A DNA stretch of 64,000 nucleotides from Liolophura sinensis (Eukaryota > Mollusca > Polyplacophora > Chitonida > Chitonidae): contig NC_088304.1 of NCBI RefSeq assembly GCF_032854445.1, positions 7,451,704 through 7,515,703 of the forward strand, in the 5' to 3' direction. The translations under genes were made by a program, and so were the position numbers. The notes beneath the pieces were generated by a model. The model was not told where the DNA came from, did no database searches, and saw only the letters and a list, made by a program, of their open reading frames with translations. Positions 54,142 to 64,000 of this stretch are shown here, piece by piece; within the stretch, counting starts at the first letter, position 1; every line of letters starts with the position of its first letter.

Positions 54142-54440
54142 TGAAGTAAACAGAGAGAATCAGTGATTATGCCTAAATCTTGGTTCATTATTGTTGATAT
54201 ACTGTCTGGATGAGTAAGATATTGGAAGAAAATCTAATAATCAGCATTTCCATAAAGATGCAGAGACTAAAGGTATTAATGCAAATGCTCTTCATTTCAA
54301 CAATCCGTTTCTTGTGGTGTAGACAGTTTTGTGATTGGTGCATTGTTTTGTTTTCTTACACTTAAGAAAGGAAAAACTCCAGCAATGTTGACTTTCCAAA
54401 TTGTTGAAAATTGAAAAAGTTTCTGATGGTCTGGTTGTTC

Positions 54441-54446
54441 ATTAAA
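54441..54446 (+). terminator. Possible MYBBP1A polyadenylation signal (ATTAAA)
   Basis: ATTAAA 300 bp after the stop codon at 54141; I saw no better-placed AATAAA in between. Variant signals of this kind are common, but cleavage cannot be seen in the sequence. Confidence 0.3.
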
Positions 54447-55311
54447 CTAAGTATGAGGTCAAATGCATAAAACTGCCATGTTCGCCTGAAAGACGCAAAC
54501 TAGTCAGTTAGTTTTGGGCTTTTTCGTGTTTACTGTGTCAGCCAACACAGGGCGCTCTGTAAGTTGTGAGAACTGTAAAGGATACATGTAGCTTGAACTC
54601 TGCTAACAGACCACAGATCTACTTGGAAATAGAGGTTGACAGTGCTCATTGATTTTCCTTACTATTTATGTAGAAAATTTGTCAACTTAACCTCCAAAAA
54701 TATATATCCCCTAACTTTCGCGTGGTACAATGACATACCACCACATGCAGCTTGCACTTTTCCTACAAAATATGAAAAAATCATCTTAGGATGACTACCA
54801 TTTTTTTTTTTTGAGCAGTGGTTGCTAGAAATGAAATCACAGCATTTTGTTACCTTGGTAACTTCCACTGGCAAAAAAGTTTTCAGTTCTGTCTAAAACA
54901 GACAAAATTCTGATATATATTTTACCTAGGTGCATACAGTGCAGAAATTTATTGTCCATATACAACCTAAAATGTCTCTGTGGCAGTCCTGCACTCTTCA
55001 GTTTGGAGGCAAATCGTGGATTGAGTTGCGCATGTGTAACCTAGCTGCAACTCTGTGTTCTCATAGACTAATAGACCACAGATCTACATGTAAATACAGG
55101 CTGACATTATGGCAAAAAGATGTCAAAAATTTTACTTGAGGGCCCATAGGCTTTTGTTTCCAGTATATTCAAACTAATGTGAGTTTTTGTTTTTTCTTTT
55201 CTTTTAACTTGAGGAACCAAGCTGGTTGTATATTATTGTAGGGATAGTTTGGTTATGTTTTAAAGAGCTTAATTATGTTAGGGGAGGAAGCCTGCAAAAT
55301 CTGTTACAGCT
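54447..55311. other. Intergenic DNA after MYBBP1A with a dispersed direct repeat
   Basis: ACAGACCACAGATCTAC near 54607 and ATAGACCACAGATCTAC near 55072 belong to two similar stretches about 465 bp apart (CTCTGTGTTCTCATAG and GTAAATACAGGCTGACA neighbours). This may be an old segmental duplication; the rest is unrecognised. Confidence 0.4.
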
Positions 55312-56084
55312 ACCCTACTTCTTCAACCTTTTCAACCGCCTCTGCAACCAGTATTGTAAAACCCTCTGAGAAAACTATGGGGTGTAGAGAAGTAATTTGC
55401 ACAGTTCTGTTAAAGGAGAAGAAAACCTAAAAACATGACACATAGGCTGAAAAGAGCACATTTTTTTTCTATCTGGTGGTGCCTGCTGCCTAAATTTGCC
55501 ATTACTTGCCATACACGCAGTTGGCATAAATTGCGTTCGAGTCCATCGTGTTCTCCATCTTCAACACCCTGTAATTTATGCTAGGGGTGTGTTGCCTCTC
55601 AGCCAGTGAGAGCCGTTAAAACTGCCGGCTTGTTCGTGTAAACTCAGAACCTACGTCCCATATTCCAGTTTCCCGATCATCGAGCGGAAAACGAACTGTA
55701 CTGTTTCTACCTTCTGGGAAGAATATTTCTTCTGGAAATGTACGAACTGCACTTTGGCGGTTTCCTACGGCAGTTCTCCTAACACAGAAGACTTCAGGAC
55801 TAGTTCTTAGCCAAAATGGAGTCGCCCACAGCGGATTTTGGCGCTGACTTTATTTATAATTTATCAGTTGGAGGTACATATTCGAATTTTTTATGGCATG
55901 CACCTGTGAGGAAAAGCATACTATTTTCAGTAGAATTTGATTGATATTTAAATGTTCGTCTCCTTTAAGGTTGCATTTTCTTTGAGACAAACACATTATT
56001 TTTAGTGCAGTCTTCATAATAATTGTATGCACAAATTCTACTGAAAAAAGTGCTTTAGTTGTTGAAAATGTTGAAGATTTACAG
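55312..56084 (+). mobile_element. MITE-like family A element interrupted by a family C element
   Basis: Family A ends are present: CTACTTCTTCAACCTTTTC at the left and AATGTTGAAGATTTACAG at the right. The interior is split after GCACAGTTCTGTTAAA and resumes with AAGGTTGCATTTTCTTTGAG, with the insert in between. Confidence 0.8.
55424..55973. mobile_element. MITE-like element, family C, long copy
   Basis: Bounded by TTAAAGGAGAAGA and TCGTCTCCTTTAA, imperfect inverted repeats, with TTAA at both edges as a possible target duplication. Shares its right 260 bp with 27169-27426. No transposase frame. Confidence 0.78.
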
Positions 56085-56359
56085 ACATATCCAATTTTGT
56101 TAATGATAATTACATTAATGAAAGTGTATACCTTTATTACAAAGCCATTTTGCGTAAATGGTGTTGATTTTTACCTGTAGGTATAAGGAATTATCTATGT
56201 TTAATACATGTCCGAGGAAAGTCTTATCAACAATGTACAAGTAGCTTACATGATGTACAGAGACAAATTAATCACTGTAAAATCCATTTTTGTCCTGTTG
56301 TTATTTTGTACATACACCAATTATATGGTATAGTGAGGTGGTTTATTTTGCAGTAAACT

Positions 56360-57480
56360 CTGCCAAATTTCCTGTGTAGCGAACTCTTCCAACTTCCTTC
56401 GACATTAAGCTCTGCCTCATTTCCGAGCACCAAGCTCTGCCGAGGTACCTTTGCGCGGAACTCCTCAGTAGTCTGTTAAGTTGAGTTTACAAAGTTTCCT
56501 CTGTAGTGAGTTCTGCCGTGTTTCCTCTGCATTGAGCTCTGCCATGTTTCCTCTGCATTGAGCTCTGCCATGTCTCCTCTGTAGTAAGTTCTGCCATGTT
56601 TCCTCTGCAGTGATCTCTGCTAAGTTTCCTCTGCAGTGAGCTCTCCCAAGTTTCCTCTGTAATGATCCCTGCCATGTTTTCTCTGTGGTGAGCTGTCAAG
56701 TCTCCACTGTAATGAGCTCTGTCATGTTTCCTCTGCAGTGAGCTCTGCCATATTTTCTCTGTAGTGAGCTCTCCTTTTCAGTGAGCCCTGCGAAGTTGCC
56801 TTTCCAGCAAGGTCTGAAAAGTTTCCTCTGCAGTGAGCTCTACCTAGTCTCCTCTGTAGTGAGCTTTGCCATGTTTCCTCTGCAGTGAGCTCTGACAAGT
56901 TTCCTCTGTAGGGAGCTCTCCTTTTCAGTGAGCCCGGCGAAGTTGCCTTTCCAGCAAGGTCTGAAAAGTTTCCTCTGCAGTGAGCTCTGCCAAGTTTCCA
57001 TTACAGTAAGGCCTGACAAGCTTCGTCTAGTTACATTTCGAGCGAGATCTCCGAAATTTCCTCTGTAGCGAGTTCAGCCAAGTTTCTTCTGCCGTGAGCA
57101 CCCTCCGCAGTAAGCTCCACCATGTTTCCTCTGCAGTGAGCTCTGTCAAGTTATCTTTCCAGTAAGGCTTGACAAGTTTCGTCTACGGTGAGCTCTGTCA
57201 AGTTACCTTTCCAATAAGGCCTGACAAGCTTCGTCTACAGTGAGCTCTGTCAAGTTACCTATCCAGTAAGGCCTGATAAGCTTCGTCTACAGTGAGCTCA
57301 GCCAAGTTCCCTCTTCGGTGAGTTCTGTCAAGTTACCTTTCGAGCGAGGTCCCACAAATTTCCTCTGCAGCGAGTTCAGCCAAGTTTCTTCTGCAGTGAG
57401 CACCCTCTGCAATAATCTCCGTCATGTTTCCTCTGCACTGAGCTCTGTCAAGTTTTCTTTGCATTGAGCTCTGTATACAT
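56360..57480. repeat. Degenerate minisatellite, about 26-bp unit, about 40 copies
   Basis: Unit contains TTTCCTCTGCAGTGAGCTCT and GCCAAG. The array is intergenic. Variants based on AAGTTACCTTTCCAGTAAGG form local blocks (about 57140-57260), and a block of about 150 bp (TCTCCTTTTCAGTGAGC to TTTCCTCTGCAGTGAGC) is present twice near 56770 and 56920. Confidence 0.9.
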
Positions 57481-57865
57481 CTGGTTTGTCAGTCGGTCAG
57501 CGTGTCGGTCCATCAAGAATCAGTTTTCGGGATTTGTTTTTTTTTTTTTTTTTCAAAACGGATGATCGTGTTGCGCTGAAACTTGGTTGATGACTCCACA
57601 ATGACAAGTTACAGATCATATATATATATTTTCCACTTATTCGATGGTGGTCAATTTTATTGGTGGGGGAAAATCACCAATCGTTGACAAGATACCGGCG
57701 AATTACTCGTGTGGGAGTAATGTGATGAATATATGTGTGCAGTATATTAGAGGATGCATTCATCGAGAACAATGAGCCGTCGTTTTATGGGCGGAGTAAT
57801 CTCCCACCTTCGCTTCCTACCCCACTGCATAATAGCCGAGTCACTATTTTTTTTTTTTTTTTTTT

Positions 57866-58136
57866 TTTTGTTTATTTATTTATTTGATTGATGTTTTACG
57901 CCGTACTCAAAAATATTTCACTTATACGACGGCGGCCAGCATTATGGTGGGTGGAAACCGGGCAAAGCCCGGGGGAAACCCACAACCATTCACTGGTTGC
58001 TGACAAACCTTACCACTTACGACCGGAGAGGAAGCCAGCATGAGCTGGACTTGAACTCACAGCGACCACATTGGTAGGAGACTCCTGGGTCATTACGCTG
58101 CGCTAGCGCGCTAACCAACTGAGCCACGGAGGCCAC
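57866..58136 (-). mobile_element. tRNA-derived SINE, full length, between T tracts
   Basis: Reverse copy close to consensus, with the head ending GAGCCACGGAGGCC. T tracts of about 20 nt (57848-57869) and about 17 nt (58141-58157) flank it, so the target was probably T-rich and the target duplication hidden in T runs. Confidence 0.93.
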
Positions 58137-58157
58137 CTCCCTTTTTTTTTTTTTTTT

Positions 58158-59542
58158 GTCGTCACTGGAATCATTGCATAGCATTAAATGATATAGATAA
58201 AGAATAAATCTCTGTTCACATGTATTGGAGCATGAAGAATATAAACTCATCGCATTTTATAAACGGCCAATTAAGAAATTGTCTCGAAGAGTGCGTCCTA
58301 TTTTCCAGTTCTCGCTGGTTCTGCTGTAGCCTACATGATTTTATATCCCAATGAGAGTTGTGGCGTGGGTACTTGACGCAGAGTGTTGGTGTACCTTTTT
58401 GGGGGGATTATCTAATGTACTTTCTGTGACATGAGAATACTGATGTCTGATTATTTAGGCGGTTTTCTACACAATAGTAATTTTACAGTGTCGTTATATA
58501 ATATATGCGTGCATGAAAAGGTCAAAACTGAAATTACAAATTGCTGACAATATAATTCTACGAATAGTCACTGGCAACAGTGAAAGCCGTAGGCCTATAC
58601 TGGTTTCCAGTGGGAATGGTATAAAGTGCTAGCTTTTGGGGGAGTTTTGAACGCGATTACTCAATACTGATAGATTATGACAATATAATGCAACATAATT
58701 CATCCATACCGCGTATTACATTTGATGGAAATCTGAAAATTATTCACTTCCAATTTTCCTCAAGCTCGATTGTATCCACACTTTTGTATACCTCCGGGCT
58801 TTGGAGTGCTCCACCCTGAAATTCTTGAGTACTCAATGCCGCCAAACACTACTTTATTAATTTTTTTAAAGTTTAAATTGCAGTACACGCCTAAGTAAAG
58901 TAATAAGTCATGTGTGCTTCAAACGAAAGGCAATAGTGAGAGAACTGTGAGAACCCAGAAATTATTTTTCACATTTTATGGTTAGGAAAAAAAAATGGTT
59001 GGCAGGCAGTTGTTTTTCATGGCGGGGTTTTGAGGCTTCCAACTGTCAGTGCATTATTACTTGTATAAATTGTTTTAAGCGCCTCAAAAATGAAAGTTAT
59101 TAGAATACTCTTAAGACTTGTTTATCACAAAATGGATTTACAAAAATGAAAAATTTCTAAAAAGTTACGTACCGGTATTCAATAACAGAAACTATTAGGG
59201 TCCGAACAGTTAGGTTTTGTGGGGAAAATGCCTCTGTATTTTCTACTGTTTTAAAATACTTTTCTATGACGTAGAAAGTATTCTAAAAACAGAAAGGAAA
59301 TATAGGTTTGGGAACGGTTTGGCCTATCGCTTTAATTGGTAGACCCGCTAACTGTCTCGATCGTTTACGTTCAGTCGAAGGTAAATGTACAAGTCCAAAA
59401 ATGTAATCCATATGCTCCTGTGCAGAAAAATAAGCATTCATTTTTGGTGCATAATCAACTGACCAATCGGGTAAAAAAAAGGCTATACATGTAGGCCTAT
59501 ACCGGTAGGCCTGTTGGCTATATTTAACTTCATATCACCACC
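58158..59542. other. Intergenic DNA before EIF4H, no recognised content
   Basis: AT-rich unique sequence on both strands, with no array, SINE or conserved frame seen. Confidence 0.45.
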
Positions 59543-59690
59543 GCACGTGGGAAGGTCTGCCATCAATATGCGGATCGTCGTCGGTTTCCCTAGGGCTCTG
59601 AAAGGTTTCCTCACTGCTGGGCACTGTTGTAAGTGAAATATTCCTGAGTACCGGTACGGCGTAAAACACCAATGACATAAATACAATTTT
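59543..59690 (+). mobile_element. tRNA-derived SINE, body and tail
   Basis: Begins CACGTGGGAAGGTCTGCCAT and ends AATGACATAAATACAAT, with a deletion in the body. It is the last repeat seen upstream of EIF4H. Confidence 0.82.
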
Positions 59691-60295
59691 ATATCACCAA
59701 TATCTCCATGCAGATTATCACAACCGTGCATTAAACTCTGTTGTGAGAACTCAGCAGTTGGTAAATTATTTGTGTCCAATCGCTAGTCGAGGGTTTACTT
59801 TCAATCGCCGGGAACATGACGTGTGAATTGGGGGCGCCATCTCGACTTTCCATGTGCATATTACCCTACATATTGTAGGGCCTATCTGTATTAAGCCCAT
59901 GTAGGCATACATGTACAAGAAGACATGTGAAAAATAAGCTGTTAAATTTAACAGAAATGAATTTTCTGCCTTTTCTAATAAATCTCCGCGGGGAATTGGT
60001 ATCCGGCATTAGGCCCTATCTATCTTTAATGATAGGCTACATTTCATTCTTCTTTAATGTCACAGTTTTAATATACAAATTTTTTCAGTGATCACATTTT
60101 TATGGGTGTGGGAAGCAAAATATAAATATATATAAAACAATAATGAAAGCATCATCTTTGGTGATAAGGCCAGGAAGGTCTAGCTTTTTTGTCGACATGG
60201 GCATGAACACAGACAGAGAAATGTTGTGAAAAGGTCAACGGGTACAAAACCAGAAGTCGCATGCGCAGATAAGGTTACTATTATATCCGGTCAAT
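59691..60295. other. EIF4H upstream region
   Basis: About 600 bp free of recognised repeats, presumably holding the EIF4H promoter and 5' UTR. No TATA box is clearly placed, and the last 60 bp contain CGCATGCGC and TATCCGG. Exact start sites cannot be seen. Confidence 0.4.
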
Positions 60296-63200
60296 ATGGC
60301 GGATTCTTACGATGATCGGTACGGAGACCGGGGCTACGATGATCGCGGTTATGGCGGGTACGTATTGTAATCAGGGGAAACCAAAGCTATGATTACAAGG
60401 AAAACCAACCAATGAACAAAACTGCTTGGATTTCCCTGTCGCGAATTTTACTTGATCGCTGTTTGCCTCAAGCTGTTGCCTACCTCTTTGCAACGCATGT
60501 GGATGCGCAAGCATGTATTGTATTTGTGTGCAACAACAACGTCACCGCGCCTGATTGAAAGTTTAGACCATGGTGTGATGTAAGCCGAACTAAAACAAGA
60601 CAAGACTGATCAGTGGTGCTGAAATAATCGCTCTGTTACATGATAGCGATAACCTTGTCTGTGTTATATCCGTGTTTTTGTTTGATTTTTCAGAGATGAT
60701 TATGGTTATAATAGCAGCCGGGGCTATGGCGGAGGTGGAGGAGGACGTAGCTACGGAAGAGATCGCGGGGGCGGCGGTTACGGGGGACAGAGAGGACCCA
60801 AACCTCTCCCCACTGAACCTCCCTACACAGCTTACGTTGGGAATCTGCCAAATGGAATTGTCCAAGGAGATTTAGAACTAATTTTCAAAGGTTTAAAGGT
60901 GTGTAATTATAAATAGGCATTACAGATCCTTGCCATGCATCTTCGAAAGTCAGAATGAATGCTTATGGCACTTCCGGCCAATCTCAAATTGAGAGTTGGG
61001 AGCCTTTACCTGTGCATAAAGATTCAGAATTTCATATGGACAGGCTTTTGTATACATTTTTTACAGTGATAAGGATATTTGAAAATAGAATGAAACTGGA
61101 CTTTTAGAAGAGCTGTTTTACCCCATCTTGTCTTGTCTGCCTCTTGGTTTAGAAATATGGACGAGAGTATGCCAGAGTCAAAGGTGGCAAAATGTTGTAG
61201 GGGTCATTTATTCTTACCGCTGTTTGTCTTTATTTTACAGCAATATTTGTAATGGAGATTATTCTATTTTTTGGGATATATGCATGGCCCCTTGATAGAT
61301 GACCCCTTTGTTTTCTGCATAAATCAGGAAATAGGTGTCGCTTTGCATTACATTTTGACAGTTCCAACAGACTTAACTATTCATGATGTATATTCAGTCT
61401 TTGAACTATCATAAATATATCATAATAATATCATAAATTTGATTATGGGCTGTTCTGACCAAAGTTTTGCTTCATTTAAAACCATTTGAAAACCATAACC
61501 TAACACAGATGAGCATGTGCATTTCAAAAACAGGAAAGCAGACAATTTGTATGTGACATATAGTAAATAGACAAGGAAACGGGTACTGGACTGCTGCAGA
61601 AAGCATTGCTTAATAGTAGTTATATATAAACGTTGTACATTCTATGCTATGGCTCTTCAGCTTATGATACCTGTAGCAACAAACAAGCATTAAATACTGT
61701 AAATCTTTGGTCTCTTCAAACTCTAAAGCAGTTTTTGTCAGTGGAATATAATATGATATGCATACACTTATTATGAAATGACGCTACAATGATTGGTTTG
61801 TGGTTTCTTTAGATTAAAGAAATATTATTTAACACAAGAAATATGCTGTGGTAAACATCAAATAACTGGTAAAGTGAAAGGATACATAATGTTGAGTAAT
61901 ACATTGACACTATTTGTATCTATTATACTCCACAGGTGAGAGGCGTCCGAATTGTTAGAGATAGAGAAACGGACAAGTTTAAAGGTAAAAACTTATATAG
62001 GTTCATTTTACAGAATTTGCATTTTAATGAAATTTGTAATTGTGTTACTTGGACAGTTATTGTCAACATTATTAGACACTGAACAACTATTAAACATTAC
62101 CTGTATTAGTTTTGTTGAGTGTTGGTTATCTTCTGTTATGTCTTTCTCATTTTAAGTCTGTTTTATTATGGCTTTGAACAGAAATAATGAATTACTTATC
62201 TCTGATAGGTTTGAAAGTATTATTGTTTAGGAATATTTCGTTTACATAAGGGGACCTTAGTGGCCTAGAGGTTAGCATACCAGCTCAGTGCAGTGATCCA
62301 GAAGTCTCTTCCCCTGTGCAGCAGCTGCAAATGCTGTTATCAAAGTCTACCTCATGCTGTCTTCCTCTCTGGTCATAGGTGGGAAGTTCTGCCAGGAATG
62401 TGCTACTAGTCCTCAGTTTCTGCCATGCTGTGCTTGGTTTCCATCCATCATAATGCTGGCAGCCGTTGTATAAGTGAACTGTTCTTGAGTACGGCGTAAA
62501 ACACCAGTGAAATGAATACATAATTGTGTACATGCTTTGAACAGTGGTAAATGTTTTTGTACTTCAGGTTACTCATATGTTGAATTTGATGATGTGGAAT
62601 CACTTAAGGAAGCTCTTACATTTGATGGAGCTGTAAGTATACATATTTAAACGTGTGACCCAAATTGCGTCTATAAGGTGTCAGTTCAATCCCAGCCTCG
62701 TACTAACAGGGAATGTTCAACATTCCTCGTGTAGGGTGTACGGGTGTGGCAGTCATTAAGTTTGCATAATCTGCCAGTGAATGATTTGAGTATGGTGCTC
62801 AAGAACAACCAGTTTGTCAATCCTCTCAGCCACGGCTGTATAAATGAGAATGCTGTTTAATCATGAATCAGTCAATCAAATAACCAGTCCACGCCAGGTG
62901 CCTTCGTTTCTACACCGCTTAGGGGACGGTACATCCAGAGTCAATCCTGGGTCGTGGGATCGTCTGCAGCAACCTGCAGATGGTGGTGTGTTTCTTTTGG
63001 GCTCCAACCCGTTGTCCTCCCACCTATGCTGGTGCTGAGTATATGAGTGAAATATTCTTGAGTACAATGTAAAACATGAATAATCAGGGCACAGTTTCAC
63101 AAGATGGCGTACAACATTTTTTTTATTGTATATTTGTCGTATGATAATTTATGTATGTCACTATAACCGCACCATTGTTCTTTATGTGCGATTAGCCTAG

Positions 63201-63335
63201 AGAAATATTTGAGCAAGCTGACATAGTTATGTTATATTTGTTTGCAGCTGTTCGAGGATAGAAACCTCCGTGTAGATATTGCTGAGAGTCGGTTTAAGGA
63301 CAGAGGAGGCCGGGGACGGGGACGAGATGATCGAG
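60296..63335 (+). CDS. EIF4H: Eukaryotic translation initiation factor 4H, first five coding exons, 3' end outside window
   Basis: Cytoplasmic RNA-binding cofactor that stimulates eIF4A helicase in translation initiation. Exons: 60296-60357, 60694-60898, 61936-61984, 62568-62632, 63248-63335; phases agree and give 156 residues plus 1 nt. The start opens [18 protein letters not shown], close in style to vertebrate eIF4H. A Gly/Arg/Tyr-rich stretch (about 20-50) is followed by [16 protein letters not shown] with RNP2 (AYVGNLP, about 62-68), then RNP1 (KGYSYVEF, about 105-112), [20 protein letters not shown] and a second Arg/Gly-rich stretch with DDRG at the window-side end. One RRM, as expected. 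The human protein is 248 residues, so roughly 90 remain to the right. All introns are GT-AG, and the donor after exon 5 is a perfect GTAAGT. No repeat lies in exon 1 or its immediate upstream sequence. Confidence 0.94.
60899..61935. other. EIF4H intron 2, no recognised content
   Basis: AT-rich unique intron. Confidence 0.5.
62250..62522 (+). mobile_element. tRNA-derived SINE, full length, old
   Basis: Head GGGGACCTTAGTGGCCTAGA, diverged body, tail ATAAGTGAACTGTTCTTGAG and GGCGTAAAACACCAGTGAAA. It ends 45 bp before EIF4H exon 4. Confidence 0.85.
62960..63085 (+). mobile_element. tRNA-derived SINE, body and tail, old
   Basis: CAGCAACCTGCAGATGGTGG through ATATGAGTGAAATATTCTTG to AAAACATGAATAATCA in EIF4H intron 4. 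Confidence 0.75.
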
Positions 63336-64000
63336 GTAAGTGAGGTATATACACACACATGTAAGGGCGGCCTTGTAGGGTCATATGATTGAACAGTGTG
63401 CGAAATGCTCAATAAAATTGACTAAATCCAGTTCAAATCAGTGTGTATCACTAGATAAAAAAAAAGTCAGGTGTTGAAAACGTAAACATCTGTTTTCGAT
63501 GACCTAAATTGCAACTGTGACATGTATACTGGCATTGTCTTTTTTGGCAGTACAAGCTTACAACTGGAAGAGGATTGTCAGAGATGATAGCTAATATATT
63601 TTTAACACGAATGTCAGAGTTATTGTCCATAGGGGAAACTTTATTCTTTGGTGTGCACATCGTAAACTGTTATTAAAAATGGAATGTTTCTTCACATAAA
63701 AGCCACCTACTGTATCTATGGAAATCAGCGAGTCTCAACCTTCTCATCCTATTATTAAAGATAATTTGGCCGACTGTAATGTTGATGAAAACACAGATTC
63801 TTGTATAAGTACGCGTACAAATGCAGTGAATTTGAACCAAACATTCATAGAATAAATTTGTGAATATTCAATAGAAATGTTACTAAACACTGGTACAATT
63901 AAAATTCAGGAGAGACATGTAAGAAAAGTCTGTGTCTGATGCATATGACAGGTCAAACCAAAACAACATTTTGTCCCTAAAGGTAAAGCTCTGGCTCACT
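63336..64000. other. EIF4H intron 5, to window end
   Basis: Nothing recognised; the next EIF4H exon lies to the right of the window. Confidence 0.5.

Noticed and set aside
53538-54188. 216-codon minus-strand frame
   Set aside because: Antisense shadow of the last MYBBP1A exon, whose plus-strand frame joins exon 34 in phase and has the expected Lys-rich tail.
60590-60865. 91-codon minus-strand frame
   Set aside because: Antisense of EIF4H exon 2; the plus strand carries the RRM start with RNP2.
1-64000. A bacterial-style defence, secondary metabolite or phage system
   Set aside because: All supported genes are intron-bearing eukaryotic housekeeping genes, and nothing in the remaining DNA resembles an operon.

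Overview
This is animal nuclear DNA: widely spaced short exons with GT-AG introns, AT-rich introns crowded with short interspersed elements and minisatellites, and three recognisable metazoan genes. A very abundant tRNA-derived SINE ending in AATAAATAAAT, with a conserved tail around TATAAGTGAAATATTCTTGA, is of the kind common in mollusc genomes. I infer a mollusc or another lophotrochozoan; the species cannot be fixed from this window.

Layout. (1) 122-19752, minus strand: THOC5, a THO/TREX mRNA-export subunit. Seventeen coding exons from the start codon onward were rebuilt and agree in phase; the last coding part lies left of the window. (2) 19753-20004: a 252-bp gap between two divergent start codons, very probably a bidirectional promoter. 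(3) 20005-54141, plus strand: complete MYBBP1A (Pol5 family nucleolar protein) in 35 coding exons, about 1264 residues. (4) 54142-60295: intergenic DNA with a nested transposon pair, a 26-bp minisatellite and a SINE. (5) 60296-63335, plus strand: the first five coding exons of EIF4H, which runs off the right edge.

All three genes serve RNA handling: mRNA export, ribosome biogenesis and rRNA transcription control, and translation initiation. Only the first two are arranged so that shared regulation is likely.

The introns hold most of the unusual material: about 35 SINE copies or fragments, two MITE-like families that share terminal inverted repeats, a third MITE-like family inserted inside one of them, a further repeat family, and about sixteen tandem arrays. 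The most interesting pattern is that several arrays start exactly at, or within about 20 nt of, annotated 5' splice sites, and their units copy the splice donor itself (THOC5 exons 15 and 8; MYBBP1A exons 3 and 7, probably exon 2). There is no prokaryotic defence system, CRISPR array, rRNA gene or stand-alone tRNA gene here. Exon boundaries were assigned by eye from splice consensus, phase and remembered family similarity; transcript data would be decisive.
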